Source of the DNA: an uncultured Opitutia bacterium
GTDB lineage: Bacteria > Verrucomicrobiota > Verrucomicrobiia > Opitutales > UBA953
Assembly (NCBI GenBank): GCA_903913915.1
Contig: CAIWNE010000094.1
Location: forward strand, 124,001 to 188,000
Direction: 5' to 3'
DNA: 64,000 bases
Position numbers and translations under genes: made by a program. The notes under the pieces are model-generated. The model did not search any database, was not told where the DNA came from, and saw only the letters and a program-made list of their open reading frames with translations. Shown in pieces: positions 43,635-52,834 of the stretch (position 1 is the stretch's first letter; every line of letters starts with the position of its first letter).

Positions 43635-45073
43635 TGCACCATCTCGACCCGCTCTCCCTCGGCTCCCGCCGCGAATTCCTCCGCCGTGTCGGCATGGGGC
43701 TCGGCGGCGTGGCCATGGCCTCGCTGCTCCAGCAGGAACTCCGCGGCGGCGAGATCAAGATCGACCCGCTCCACCCGCTCGCCGCCCGCAAGCCTCCGCT
43801 CCCGGCGAAGGCCAAGCGCGTGATCCATATCTTCGCCAACGGCGGCGCCTCGCAGGTCGACACCTTCGACCGCAAGGTGGCGCTGGACAAGTATCACGGC
43901 CAGAAGCTTCCCGGCGACTACATCGCGACCGAACGCAAGACCGGCGCCGCGTTCCGCTCGCCCTTCACCTGGAAGCGTTATGGCAAGAGCGGCCTCGAGG
44001 TGAGCGAGCTCTTCGAGAAGACCGCGCAGCACGCCGACGACCTCTGCGTGATCCGATCGATGAAGGCCGACGTGCCCAACCATGAGCCCTCACTGCTGCT
44101 GATGAACTGCGGCGAATCCCGTCAGGTGCGACCCTCGATGGGCTCCTGGGTCACCTACGGGCTCGGTACCGAGAACGAGAACCTGCCGGGCTTCATGACG
44201 CTCTGCCCCGGCGGCTTCCCCATCCAGGAGACCCAGAACTGGCAGTGCGGCTTCCTGCCCGGCGTCTACCAGGGCAACTACGTCGACACCTCCAAGCGCA
44301 GCGTGGAAGAGCTCATCGAGAACATCCGCAACTTCGGCCTCTCTCGTCCCGCGCAGCGCAAGCAGCTCGACCTGCTGGCGAAGCTCAACGCCGCCCACCA
44401 ATCGACGCGCCCCCAGGACGCCGCCCTCGAGGCCCGTGCGCAGTCCTTCGAGATGGCCTATCGCATGCAGCTCGAGGCGACCGACGCCTTCGACATCGGC
44501 CGCGAATCCGAGAAGACCCGCGAGATGTACGGCGACACGACCCTCGGCCGCCAGTTCCTCATCGCCCGCCGCCTCGCCGAGCGCGGCGTCCGCTTCATCC
44601 AGCTGTGGCATGGCGCCGGCCAGCCGTGGGACAGCCACGATGACCTGGAAAAGAACCATAAGCGCCTCGCGATGGAAGCCGACCAGCCCATCGCCGCGCT
44701 CCTGACCGACCTCAAGCGCCTTGGCATGCTCGACGAGACCCTCGTCATCTGGGGCGGCGAATTCGGACGCACCCCGACCGTCGAACTGCCCACCCCGGGC
44801 TCCAACGCCGGCAAGATCAACGGACGCGACCACAACAACCACGGCTTCACCATGTGGATGGCCGGCGGCGGCGTGAAGGCCGGCACGGTCTACGGCGAGA
44901 CCGACGAGTTCGGCTTCAAGTCGGTGAAGGACGTCGTGCACGTCCATGACCTCCATGCGACGATCCTCCGGCTCCTCGGCTTCAACCACGAGGAGTTCAC
45001 CTTCCGCAGCTCCGGCCGCGACTATCGCCTGACCGACCTCTACGGCAACGTCGTCCAACCGCTGATCGCCTGA
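43634..45073 (+). CDS. Tat-exported DUF1501 protein, copy 1
   Basis: This 479-residue protein begins with a twin-arginine motif (SRREFLRRVG, residues about 11-20) and a short hydrophobic stretch. The rest is DUF1501, a relative of the alkaline phosphatase/sulfatase superfamily: FANGGASQVDTFDRK (about 70-84), MGSWVTYGLGTENENLPGF (about 170-188), IQLWHGAGQPWDSHDD (about 325-340), LVIWGGEFGRTP (about 370-381) and DHNNHGF with late DLHATILRLLG. His and Asp residues in those segments parallel metal-site residues of the superfamily. Function unknown, but it is a near-obligate partner of DUF1549/1553 proteins. Overlaps both neighbours by one base (TAATG and TGATG), so three-gene coupling is likely. 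Confidence 0.92.
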   Translation: MHHLDPLSLGSRREFLRRVGMGLGGVAMASLLQQELRGGEIKIDPLHPLAARKPPLPAKAKRVIHIFANGGASQVDTFDRKVALDKYHGQKLPGDYIATERKTGAAFRSPFTWKRYGKSGLEVSELFEKTAQHADDLCVIRSMKADVPNHEPSLLLMNCGESRQVRPSMGSWVTYGLGTENENLPGFMTLCPGGFPIQETQNWQCGFLPGVYQGNYVDTSKRSVEELIENIRNFGLSRPAQRKQLDLLAKLNAAHQSTRPQDAALEARAQSFEMAYRMQLEATDAFDIGRESEKTREMYGDTTLGRQFLIARRLAERGVRFIQLWHGAGQPWDSHDDLEKNHKRLAMEADQPIAALLTDLKRLGMLDETLVIWGGEFGRTPTVELPTPGSNAGKINGRDHNNHGFTMWMAGGGVKAGTVYGETDEFGFKSVKDVVHVHDLHATILRLLGFNHEEFTFRSSGRDYRLTDLYGNVVQPLIA

Positions 45074-45918
45074 TGCGACGCCTCGCCTTCCTGCTGTGCC
45101 TCGCCGTCATCTCGGCCGGGGCGACCGAGACCAAGGTCATCAAAGACGTCCCTTACAAGGATGACGTCGTCTCGCTGACTCCCTATGAACAGGAGCGCTG
45201 CAAACTCGACCTGACCGTACCCGTCGGCGCGAAGGGTTTCGCGACCTACGTCTGGTTCTACGGCGGCGGGATGAAGAACGGAGGCAAGGACCTGCGCTCG
45301 GAATATTGCGCCGAGATCCGCGAAAGCCTGGCCCAGGGAGGCGTCGCGGTCGTCACGCCTGACTACCGCCTCAGCCCGAAGGCGAAATACCCGGCCTACG
45401 TCGACGACGCCGCCGCCGCCTTCGCCTGGACGGTGAAGCATATCGCCGAACAGGGCGGCGATCCGCATAAGGTCTTCATCGGCGGTCATTCCGCCGGGGC
45501 CACGCTCGCCCTGCTCGTCGGCATGGATCCGGATCGCCTGAAGCCCCATGGCCTGAGCCTCGGCTCCGTCGCCGGCATCGCCCAGGTCAGCGCCCAGGTG
45601 CTCACCCACTACACGATCCGCGAAGAACGCGGCCAGCCTCGCTACGCGATCACCTGCGACGAAGCCGCCCCGGCCTTCTACATCCGCAAGGCCCTGCCTC
45701 CCATCCTCACGATCTACGCCCAGAACGACATGCTGAGCCGGGCCGAGGAAAACCAGTTCTTCGTCACCACCCTCAAGGCCGCGGGACATGCCGAGAACTA
45801 CTCCCTTCGCGTCGACGACCGCGACCATGCCTCCGTCGGCCATCGCATTCGCGACCTCGACGACCCTGCCCGCCTCGCGATCCTGAACTTCATCGCGAAG
45901 CAGTCCGCGAACCGCTGA
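45073..45918 (+). CDS. Secreted alpha/beta hydrolase, carboxylesterase-like
   Basis: This 281-residue protein has a signal peptide (LAFLLCLAVISAGA). It has the esterase/lipase fold of the hormone-sensitive-lipase or feruloyl/acetyl-esterase kind: oxyanion motif region WFYGGGMKNGGKD (about 59-71, YGGG in place of HGGG), 'VVTPDYRLSPKAKYPAYVDDAAAAF' (about 94-118), and GGHSAGA with catalytic Ser140. A late DDRDHASVGH (about 258-267) probably supplies the His. Such enzymes remove acetyl or other acyl groups from polysaccharides. It overlaps the DUF1501 stop by one base, making it the third gene of that operon and tying the DUF1549/1501 pair to esterified carbohydrate substrates (inference). Confidence 0.88.
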   Translation: MRRLAFLLCLAVISAGATETKVIKDVPYKDDVVSLTPYEQERCKLDLTVPVGAKGFATYVWFYGGGMKNGGKDLRSEYCAEIRESLAQGGVAVVTPDYRLSPKAKYPAYVDDAAAAFAWTVKHIAEQGGDPHKVFIGGHSAGATLALLVGMDPDRLKPHGLSLGSVAGIAQVSAQVLTHYTIREERGQPRYAITCDEAAPAFYIRKALPPILTIYAQNDMLSRAEENQFFVTTLKAAGHAENYSLRVDDRDHASVGHRIRDLDDPARLAILNFIAKQSANR

Positions 45919-46008
45919 ACGCAGACGCCTCCTGCCGACCCCTTGTCCGACCGAGACGGACATGGCACACCCCGCCCCACTGACGCCCATTGGCCTGTGC
46001 TATCGCCT

Positions 46009-46039
46009 AACCGCTAACCGCGAGCCACAAACCGCTAAC
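46009..46039. repeat. 10-bp direct repeat upstream of FAD oxidoreductase gene
   Basis: AACCGCTAAC occurs at 46009-46018 and again at 46030-46039, 21 bp apart (two helical turns), ending 14 bases before the ATG at 46054. The preceding CGCCTAACCGC is a partial third copy. Direct repeats with this spacing are typical of AraC-type operators; the rest of 45919-46008 shows nothing recognisable. Confidence 0.4.
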
Positions 46040-46053
46040 ACCTCCTTCGTCCC

Positions 46054-48138
46054 ATGCTTCTCCGCCTCTTCCTGCTCTGCTTGCTCGCGTTGCGCCTTCC
46101 GGCGGCGGAGAACTACGATGTCGTCGTCTATGGCGGCACCGCCGCCGGCGTCATCGCGGCCGTCCAAGCCAAGAAGATGGGGAAGTCTGTGGTCATCGTC
46201 GGACCAGACAAGCACCTCGGCGGCCTCAGCAGCGGCGGCCTCGGCTTCACCGACTCGGGCGACAAGTCGGTGATCGGCGGCCTGTCGCGCAACTTCTACC
46301 ACCGGGTCTGGCAATACTACCAGAAGCCCGAGACCTGGGTGCACCAGAAGCGCGAGGCGTTCGGCAACAAAGGCCAGGGCACCGTGGCGATGGACCAAGC
46401 CGACCGGACGATGTGGATTTTTGAGCCCAGCGTCGCCGAGAAGGTCTTCGAGGATTACGTGAAGGAATTCTCGATTCCCGTCCTGCGCGACCAGTGGCTC
46501 GACCGCGCCAACGGCGTCCGTCTGGCCGACGGACGCATCGCCGAGATCACGATGCTCTCAGGAAGGTCGTTTGCGGGGAAGATGTTCATCGATGCGACCT
46601 ACGAAGGCGACCTGATGGCCGCCGCGGGGGTCAGCTACCACGTCGGCCGCGAGGCGAACGCGACCTACGGCGAAAAGCACAACGGGTCCCAGGTAGGCGT
46701 CCTCCATCATCGCCACCACTTCGGCGTGCTGAAGACGCCGATCGACCCTTACGTCATCCCCGGCGACCCTAAGAGCGGCATCATCGCCCGCGTCTCCCCG
46801 GAGAAGCCGGCGCCGAAGGGCGAAGCCGACCACCGTGTGCAGGCTTATTGCTTCCGCATGTGCCTCACGGACGTCCCCGAGAACCGCGTCCCCTTCACGG
46901 CGCCGGAAGGCTACGACCCGAAGCAGTACGAAGTCCTTGCCCGAGCCTATGCCGCCGGCTGGAAGGAGACCTTCGGCAAGTTCGACCTGATCCCGAACGG
47001 CAAGACCGACACCAACAACCACGGCGGCTTCTCCTTCGACAACATCGGCTACAACTACGACTACCCCGAGGCGAGCTATGCGCGCCGCAAGGAGATCATC
47101 AAGGAACACGAGACCTACCAGAAGGGACTGCTCTACTTCATCTGCACCGACCCGCGCGTACCGGCCGACGTCCGCGAGAAGATGAACACCTGGGGCCTGC
47201 CCAAGGACGAATTCAAGGACAACGGCAACTGGTCTCACCAGATCTACGTCCGCGAAGCCCGCCGGATGGTCGGCGCCTTCGTGATGACCGAGAACGAACT
47301 CACCAAGGTACGGCCGACCCCGGACTCCGTCGGCATGGGTTCCTACATGATCGATTCGCACAACACCCAGCGTTACGTCACGCCGGAAGGATACGTGCAG
47401 AACGAAGGTGATATCGGCGTATCTCCCCGCGGGCCCTATCAGATCGCGTACGGTGCGCTGGTCCCGAAGAAAGGCCAGGCCGCCAACCTGCTCGTGCCGG
47501 TGGCCTGCAGCGCCTCCCATATCGCCTACGGCTCCATCCGCATGGAGCCCGTCTTCATGATTCTCGGCCAGTCGGCCGCCACCGCCGCCTCCCTTGCGAT
47601 CGACGGCCACCTCGCGGTCCAGGACGTCCCCTACGCCGAACTGAAGGCTCGCCTCGTGGCGGACGGGCAGGTGCTCAGCAAACATGTCGACCTTTCCAAA
47701 TACCCCGCCGAGGAAGACGACCATGCCGCCGTCAAGCGTCCTCCCGGCATCACCGTCGACGACGCCGACGCCAAGCTGACCGGCGACTGGATCGAAAGCC
47801 AGGCCGGCAAGGGCTTCTTCGGCGAAGGCTACCGCCACGACGGCAAGGGCGCCAAGGGCCCGATGTCGGCGACCTTCTCGACCAAGCTGCCGAAGGCCGG
47901 CAAGTACGAAGTCTTCCTCTCGATCATCCCCAACGCCAACCGGGCGACCAACGCCAAGGTTGTCGTCCATCATGCGCATGGTATCGCGGAGATCCGGGTG
48001 AACCTTGCCTTACCCTCCCCGAACGGCCTTCGCTCGCTCGGAACGTTCGAATTCGAAGACACCGCCGGCGTCGTCATCAGCAACGAGGGCGCGGACGGGT
48101 ATGTCGTCATCGATGCGGTCAATTGGCAGGCACGTTAA
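46054..48138 (+). CDS. FAD-dependent oxidoreductase with golvesin-like C-terminal domain
   Basis: This 694-residue protein has a signal peptide (LRLFLLCLLALRLPAA). The FAD_oxidored domain (PF12831) starts at once: YDVVVYGGTAAGVIAAVQA (residues about 24-42) is the dinucleotide-binding fold, followed by HLGGLSSGGLGFTDSG, typical of 'xanthan lyase-type' FAD proteins. A second flavin-contact region is SHIAYGSIRMEPVFMILGQSAATAAS (about 488-513). The C-terminal about 130 residues (TGDWIESQAGKGFFGEGYRHD, ATFSTKLPKAGKYEVFLS) form a golvesin/xanthan-lyase-like binding domain (PF14488-like). Presumably oxidises a sugar or organic substrate in the periplasm with the tail binding glycan. It stands alone between two DUF1549/1501 sets. 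Confidence 0.88.
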   Translation: MLLRLFLLCLLALRLPAAENYDVVVYGGTAAGVIAAVQAKKMGKSVVIVGPDKHLGGLSSGGLGFTDSGDKSVIGGLSRNFYHRVWQYYQKPETWVHQKREAFGNKGQGTVAMDQADRTMWIFEPSVAEKVFEDYVKEFSIPVLRDQWLDRANGVRLADGRIAEITMLSGRSFAGKMFIDATYEGDLMAAAGVSYHVGREANATYGEKHNGSQVGVLHHRHHFGVLKTPIDPYVIPGDPKSGIIARVSPEKPAPKGEADHRVQAYCFRMCLTDVPENRVPFTAPEGYDPKQYEVLARAYAAGWKETFGKFDLIPNGKTDTNNHGGFSFDNIGYNYDYPEASYARRKEIIKEHETYQKGLLYFICTDPRVPADVREKMNTWGLPKDEFKDNGNWSHQIYVREARRMVGAFVMTENELTKVRPTPDSVGMGSYMIDSHNTQRYVTPEGYVQNEGDIGVSPRGPYQIAYGALVPKKGQAANLLVPVACSASHIAYGSIRMEPVFMILGQSAATAASLAIDGHLAVQDVPYAELKARLVADGQVLSKHVDLSKYPAEEDDHAAVKRPPGITVDDADAKLTGDWIESQAGKGFFGEGYRHDGKGAKGPMSATFSTKLPKAGKYEVFLSIIPNANRATNAKVVVHHAHGIAEIRVNLALPSPNGLRSLGTFEFEDTAGVVISNEGADGYVVIDAVNWQAR

Positions 48139-48157
48139 GACCACCTTCAGAAATCCG

Positions 48158-48188
48158 TTGAAACTCAGGCCCCGGGGGGTTGTCTAAA
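48158..48188 (+). promoter_or_regulatory. Promoter-like element before DUF1549/1553 copy 2
   Basis: TTGAAA (48158-48163), 19-base spacer, TCTAAA (48183-48188), ending 10 bases before ATG 48199. The spacer ends in GTTG before the -10 box, like the elements before 22826 and 39342. No Shine-Dalgarno sequence is present. Supports an essentially leaderless transcript for the operon to 54817. Confidence 0.45.
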
Positions 48189-48198
48189 CCCCATCACC

Positions 48199-51100
48199 AT
48201 GCGTGCCCTGCCGCTCGTCGCCCCTCTGCTTGCCGCCGGCCTCCTCGGCGCCGCCGATTCCGCCGATACCGTCCGCTTCAACCGCGACATCCGTCCGATC
48301 ATGTCGGACACATGCTTCCACTGCCACGGCTTCGACCCCAAGTCGCGCAAAGGCGGGCTGCGCCTCGACCTCCGCGAAGAGGCCTTGAAAGCCGGCAAGA
48401 GCGGCGCGCTCGCCATCGTCCCCGGCAAGCCCGACGAAAGCGAAGTGATCAAACGTCTTTTCACCAAGGAGGAAGACGACCTCATGCCGAGCAAGGAGTC
48501 GCACAAGACGCTCACCTCGGCGCAGAAGGAATTGTTCCGCCGCTGGATCGCCCAAGGCGCGGTCTACGAACCTCATTGGGCTTACAAGCCGCTCGAGGCG
48601 CCGCCCCTGCCGGCGATGTCCGAGGCCGACAAGAATCCGATCGACGCCTTCATCGGCGCGAAACTCGCCGAGAAGAAGATCGCGCCCTCCCCGGAAGCGA
48701 CCAAGGAGCGCCTTCTCCGGCGGGTCTCGCTGGACCTGACCGGCCTGCCGCCCACGCCCGAAGAGATGGCCGCCTTCCTGGCCGACCGCTCGCCGGCCGC
48801 TTACGAGAAACAGGTCGACCGTCTCCTGAACTCCGTCCGCTTCGGCGAACGCATGGCCGTATGGTGGCTGGACGTGGCCCGTTTCGCCGACACGGTCGGT
48901 TACCACGGCGACCAGAATCAGCGCATCTTCCCTTACCGGGATTACGTGATCAAGGCCTTCAACGACAACAAGCCCTTCGACGTCTTCACCCGGGAGCAGC
49001 TCGCCGGCGACCTGCTCCCGAATCCGACCGAAGAACAGCTCGTCGCGAGCGGCTATAATCGCCTGAACATGATGACCCGCGAAGGCGGCGCCCAGGCGAA
49101 GGAATACCTGGCGAAATACGGCGCCGAACGCGTCCGCGCGGTCTCCAACGCCTGGCTGGGCAGCACCTTCGGCTGCGCCGAATGCCATGACCATAAGTTC
49201 GACCCCATCAAGTCGGCCGACTTCTACTCGCTGCAGGCCTTCTTCGCCGACGTGAAGCAGTGGGGCGTCTACGCCGATTATGCCTACACGCCCGAACCGG
49301 AACTCAAGGGCGTAGGCAACGACCACCCCTTCTACCCCGAAGTCCGCACCAAGAACGCCTACCTCACGAAGAAAGACGCCCAGTTTCGCGCCGAGCTTGC
49401 TACGTTCTACCAAAGCGTGGCGACCGAGACGAAAGACGCCGCCGATTTCGCCGCCTGGCAGCAGGAAGTCTCAGCCTTTCTCGCGGAACACCCGAATGGC
49501 CTGATCTCCCCGGGCGGCAAGTTCCTCTTCAAGCCCGCGGCCGCCGCCGCACCGGCCAAGATGGCCGCCAAGACGCAGGAGAAGAACACCGACGCCAAGG
49601 TCGCCGCGAAGACAGCCGCCGTCCCCACGCCGGTCGCTTTCGCCGCGGACACGGCCTTCAAGATGCCGAAAGGGGTAGCCAAGGGCGATGACTTCGCGCT
49701 CACCCTCGACGCCGTCAGCTCGCCGGTGGCCTCGGTCCGCGTCGACCTGCCGAAAGGCTCCCTGCCCGCCGGGGCTTCCGCCAACATCAACGCACGCTTC
49801 GGGATCGTCGACGCCAAGGGCAAGGAGCGGGGCGTCGCCTTCCATCTCGCCGACGCCTCCCACCGGGAGCCTCGCTACAACAGCACCGTAGAATACACCG
49901 ACATCAACGCCGGCTGGTCCCTGAAGATGCCGGACGCCGACGTCCATGCGGTCTGGCTGCTCGACATGCCTGTGCGCCTCAAGCCGGACGAAAAGTTCGT
50001 GATCCACTTCGAGAGCAACGCCGCGCTCACGCTGAAGGCTTCGGTCTCGCCGCTCTCCCATCATGACCCGCTCAAGGTGACCGCCCCGGAAAGCCTGGCC
50101 GCGGCCAAGGAGACCCGACCGACGGCCGCGAACATCGGCGCCTACCTTGCCTCCCGTGGCGTCGACCGTCCCCGCCTCGAGAAGATCCGCGCGCTCAACA
50201 GCTCCATCCGCAGGCAACATGACGGCTACGCCTGGTCGATGGTCACCCAGTCCGCCAAGCCCCTCACGGTGCGCGTCCTCCCGCGCGGCAACTTCCTCGA
50301 CGAGACCGGACCGGTCGTCCTCCCCGCCACCCCCTCCTTCCTGCCTGGCCTGCGCACCAGTACCGAACAGAAACGCCTGACCCGGCTCGACCTGGCCAAT
50401 TGGATCACCTCCAAGGACAACCCGATCACCGCCCGCACGGTGATGAATCGCCTCTGGCAGATCTTCCACGGCACCGGGCTCAGCGCCGGGCTCGACGACC
50501 TCGGCTCGCAAGGCGAACTCCCGTCCCATCCCGAGCTGCTGGAATGGCTCTCCCTCGAATTTCGCGACAAGGGCTGGAACATGAAGAGGATGATCCGCCT
50601 GATGGTCACGAGCCGAACCTACCGACAGAGCAGCAGCCTCCGGCCGGAGCTCAAGGAGATCGACCCCAACAACCGCCTGCTTGCTTCCCAGAATCCTCGT
50701 CGTCTCGACGCCGAATTCGTCCGCGACAACGCCCTCTTCGTCTCCGGACTGCTCAATATCGAGGATGTCGGCGGCCCGAGCGTGAAGCCCTACCAGCCTG
50801 CCGGCTACTACGAGCCGATCCAGTTCCCGAACCGCACCTACGTCGCGAGCCCGGACTCCGACCAGTGGCGCCGCGGGCTCTACATGCACTGGCAGCGCAT
50901 GTACCTGCACCCGATGCTGATCAACTTCGACGCGCCCGCCCGCGACGAATGCACCGCCCTCCGCAGCTACAGCAACACGCCGCAGCAGGCCCTGACGCTC
51001 CTCAACGACCCCACCTTCGTCGAAGCCGCCCGCGCGATGGCCGCGCGGCTGCTCCGCCTGCCTGCGGGCGCCGATCGCCTCAGCCAGGGCTTCCGGCTCG

Positions 51101-51315
51101 CCATGGGGCGCGACATCCGCGCCGCCGAGCGTCCGTCGCTCGAGAAACTGATCTCGGAGCAGACGGCCTATTACAGATCCAACCCCGCCGAAGCCGCCAA
51201 GCTGCTGAAGGTCGGTTTCAGTCCGCCGCCCGAAGGCGACCCGGCGGAGCTGTCGGCCTGGACCCAGGCCTGCCGCGTCATCCTGAATTCCCACGAAGCG
51301 ATCACCCGCTACTAA
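48199..51315 (+). CDS. DUF1549/DUF1553 planctomycete-type cytochrome protein, copy 2
   Basis: This 1038-residue exported protein has a signal peptide (LVAPLLAAGLLGAA), cytochrome motif CFHCH at residues 39-43 within FNRDIRPIMSDTCFHCHGF, DUF1549 (about 140-345) ending with a second motif CAECH at 326-330 (CAECHDHKFDP), and DUF1553 (about 730-990; ITARTVMNRLWQIFHGTGLSAGLDDLG, SNTPQQALTLLNDPTF). The middle (about 485-630) contains a beta-rich domain not shared with copy 1 (VASVRVDLPKGSLPAG, FHLADASHREPRYNSTVEY), preceded by an Ala/Lys-rich linker. It leads an operon with DUF1501 (4 bases on) and two DUF1080 genes, closed by a terminator at 54838. Likely periplasmic heme protein; function unproven. 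Confidence 0.9.
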   Translation: MRALPLVAPLLAAGLLGAADSADTVRFNRDIRPIMSDTCFHCHGFDPKSRKGGLRLDLREEALKAGKSGALAIVPGKPDESEVIKRLFTKEEDDLMPSKESHKTLTSAQKELFRRWIAQGAVYEPHWAYKPLEAPPLPAMSEADKNPIDAFIGAKLAEKKIAPSPEATKERLLRRVSLDLTGLPPTPEEMAAFLADRSPAAYEKQVDRLLNSVRFGERMAVWWLDVARFADTVGYHGDQNQRIFPYRDYVIKAFNDNKPFDVFTREQLAGDLLPNPTEEQLVASGYNRLNMMTREGGAQAKEYLAKYGAERVRAVSNAWLGSTFGCAECHDHKFDPIKSADFYSLQAFFADVKQWGVYADYAYTPEPELKGVGNDHPFYPEVRTKNAYLTKKDAQFRAELATFYQSVATETKDAADFAAWQQEVSAFLAEHPNGLISPGGKFLFKPAAAAAPAKMAAKTQEKNTDAKVAAKTAAVPTPVAFAADTAFKMPKGVAKGDDFALTLDAVSSPVASVRVDLPKGSLPAGASANINARFGIVDAKGKERGVAFHLADASHREPRYNSTVEYTDINAGWSLKMPDADVHAVWLLDMPVRLKPDEKFVIHFESNAALTLKASVSPLSHHDPLKVTAPESLAAAKETRPTAANIGAYLASRGVDRPRLEKIRALNSSIRRQHDGYAWSMVTQSAKPLTVRVLPRGNFLDETGPVVLPATPSFLPGLRTSTEQKRLTRLDLANWITSKDNPITARTVMNRLWQIFHGTGLSAGLDDLGSQGELPSHPELLEWLSLEFRDKGWNMKRMIRLMVTSRTYRQSSSLRPELKEIDPNNRLLASQNPRRLDAEFVRDNALFVSGLLNIEDVGGPSVKPYQPAGYYEPIQFPNRTYVASPDSDQWRRGLYMHWQRMYLHPMLINFDAPARDECTALRSYSNTPQQALTLLNDPTFVEAARAMAARLLRLPAGADRLSQGFRLAMGRDIRAAERPSLEKLISEQTAYYRSNPAEAAKLLKVGFSPPPEGDPAELSAWTQACRVILNSHEAITRY

Positions 51316-51319
51316 GCCC

Positions 51320-52756
51320 ATGCGCCCTTACGACCCCATCGCCCACGCCCTGTCGATCAACCGTCGGAGCTTCCTGACCAAGAGCGCCTACGGGCTGGGC
51401 AGCGCGGCCTTCGCGATGCTCGCCGCCAAGTCCGGCTTCGGCGACCTCCGCGCCGCCGCCTTCTCCAACGGCGTCCTCCGCGAACCCCACCTGCCGGTGA
51501 AGGCCAAGCGCGTCATCTTCCTCTGCATGGCGGGCGGCCCTCCCCACCTCGAGCTCTTCGACAACAAGCCGGTCCTTAAGAGCCTGCACGGCCAGCCTTT
51601 CCCCGAATCCTTCACGAAGGGCAAGCAGATCGCCCAGCTTCAGAACACCGTGCTCAAGGCCCGCGGCGGTTCGTTCGAATTCAAGAAGTGGGGCAAGGCC
51701 GGCACCGAGATCACCGACATCTTCCCGCACATCGGTTCCGTCGCCGACGAACTCTGCGTCGTCCGCTCGCTGAAGACCGAACAGATCAACCACGACACGG
51801 CGCACGCCTTCTTCAACACCGGCTCGATCATCAAGGGCCGCCCGAGCATGGGCTCGTGGCTGCTCTACGGGCTCGGCGCCGAGACGGAGAACCTCCCGGG
51901 CTACATCGTGCTGACTTCCGCCGGTCGCACCGGCCAGCAGCCGATCTCCTCGCGCCAGTGGTCCAGCGGCGTCCTGCCCAGCAAATACCAAGGCATCCAG
52001 TTCCAGTCCAAAGGCGAGGCGGTCCACTACATCGGCAATCCCGAAGGCGTCTGCCAGAGCACCCAGCGCCAGGTGATCGACGAGATCCGCCGCCTCAACG
52101 GTCAGCTCGCCGAAGAGACCGTGGACCCCGAGATCGCCACGCGCGTCGCGCAATACGAGATGGCCTTCAAGATGCAGTCGAGCGTGCCCGAGCTCCTCGA
52201 CTTCAAGAACGAGTCCGCCAAGACCATCGAAGCCTACGGCATCAAGGAGGTCGGCGACGGCTCCTTCGCCTCCAACTGCCTCATGGCCCGCCGCCTGGCC
52301 GAACGCGGCGTCAGCATGATCCAGCTCTACCATCGCGCCTGGGACCTTCACGTCAACCTCGACAACGGGATGAAGATGGGCGCCGAAGACGTCGACAAGG
52401 CCACCGGAGCGCTGATCCGCGACCTGAAGGAACGCGGCATGCTCGATGACACGCTGATCCTCTGGGGCGGAGAATTCGGCCGCACCCCGATGGGCCAAGG
52501 CACGGGCCGCGACCACCAGATCGCCGGCTACTCGGTCTTCCTCGCCGGCGGCGGCGTCAAGGCCGGCACGACCTACGGAGCGACCGATGAGCTCGGCTAC
52601 AACGCCGTGGAAAACGTCGTCGACGTGCATGACCTCCACGCCACCATGCTCGCCCTGATGGGCATCGACCACCATCGCCTGAACGTGAAATACCAAGGCC
52701 TCGACGTGCGCCTGACCGGCATCGCCGGCAACGTGGTCAAGGGCATCATGGCCTGA
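51320..52756 (+). CDS. Tat-exported DUF1501 protein, copy 2
   Basis: This 478-residue protein has a Tat-like signal (INRRSFLTKSAYGLG, residues about 13-27). It follows the DUF1501 pattern: FLCMAGGPPHLELFDNK (about 63-79), MGSWLLYGLGAETENLPGY (about 177-195), SMIQLYHRAWDLHVNL (about 331-346), LILWGGEFGRTPMGQGTGRDH (about 378-398) and DVHDLHATMLALMGIDH near the end. Compared with copy 1 the sequence around the His is AWDLHVN rather than GAGQPWDSHDD. Partner of the DUF1549/1553 protein encoded 4 bases upstream. The next gene starts 79 bases later after two dyads. Confidence 0.92.
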   Translation: MRPYDPIAHALSINRRSFLTKSAYGLGSAAFAMLAAKSGFGDLRAAAFSNGVLREPHLPVKAKRVIFLCMAGGPPHLELFDNKPVLKSLHGQPFPESFTKGKQIAQLQNTVLKARGGSFEFKKWGKAGTEITDIFPHIGSVADELCVVRSLKTEQINHDTAHAFFNTGSIIKGRPSMGSWLLYGLGAETENLPGYIVLTSAGRTGQQPISSRQWSSGVLPSKYQGIQFQSKGEAVHYIGNPEGVCQSTQRQVIDEIRRLNGQLAEETVDPEIATRVAQYEMAFKMQSSVPELLDFKNESAKTIEAYGIKEVGDGSFASNCLMARRLAERGVSMIQLYHRAWDLHVNLDNGMKMGAEDVDKATGALIRDLKERGMLDDTLILWGGEFGRTPMGQGTGRDHQIAGYSVFLAGGGVKAGTTYGATDELGYNAVENVVDVHDLHATMLALMGIDHHRLNVKYQGLDVRLTGIAGNVVKGIMA

Positions 52757-52760
52757 GCGT

Positions 52761-52832
52761 TAAACGACACTTATACGCCGTTTAAATACGGCGTTTAGAC
52801 TTCAATGGGCGTGGTGAAATCATAAGTTCACC
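52761..52832. promoter_or_regulatory. Cluster of dyads between DUF1501 and DUF1080 genes
   Basis: ACGCCGT (52775-52781) and ACGGCGT (52788-52794) form a perfect dyad around TTAAAT, nested within TAAACG (52761-52766) and CGTTTA (52792-52797). A second, perfect dyad GGTGAA (52813-52818) / TTCACC (52827-52832) ends 2 bases before ATG 52835. The region is AT-rich for this genome. It may be an internal promoter with operators or an attenuating fold. Confidence 0.4.
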
Positions 52833-52834
52833 CC

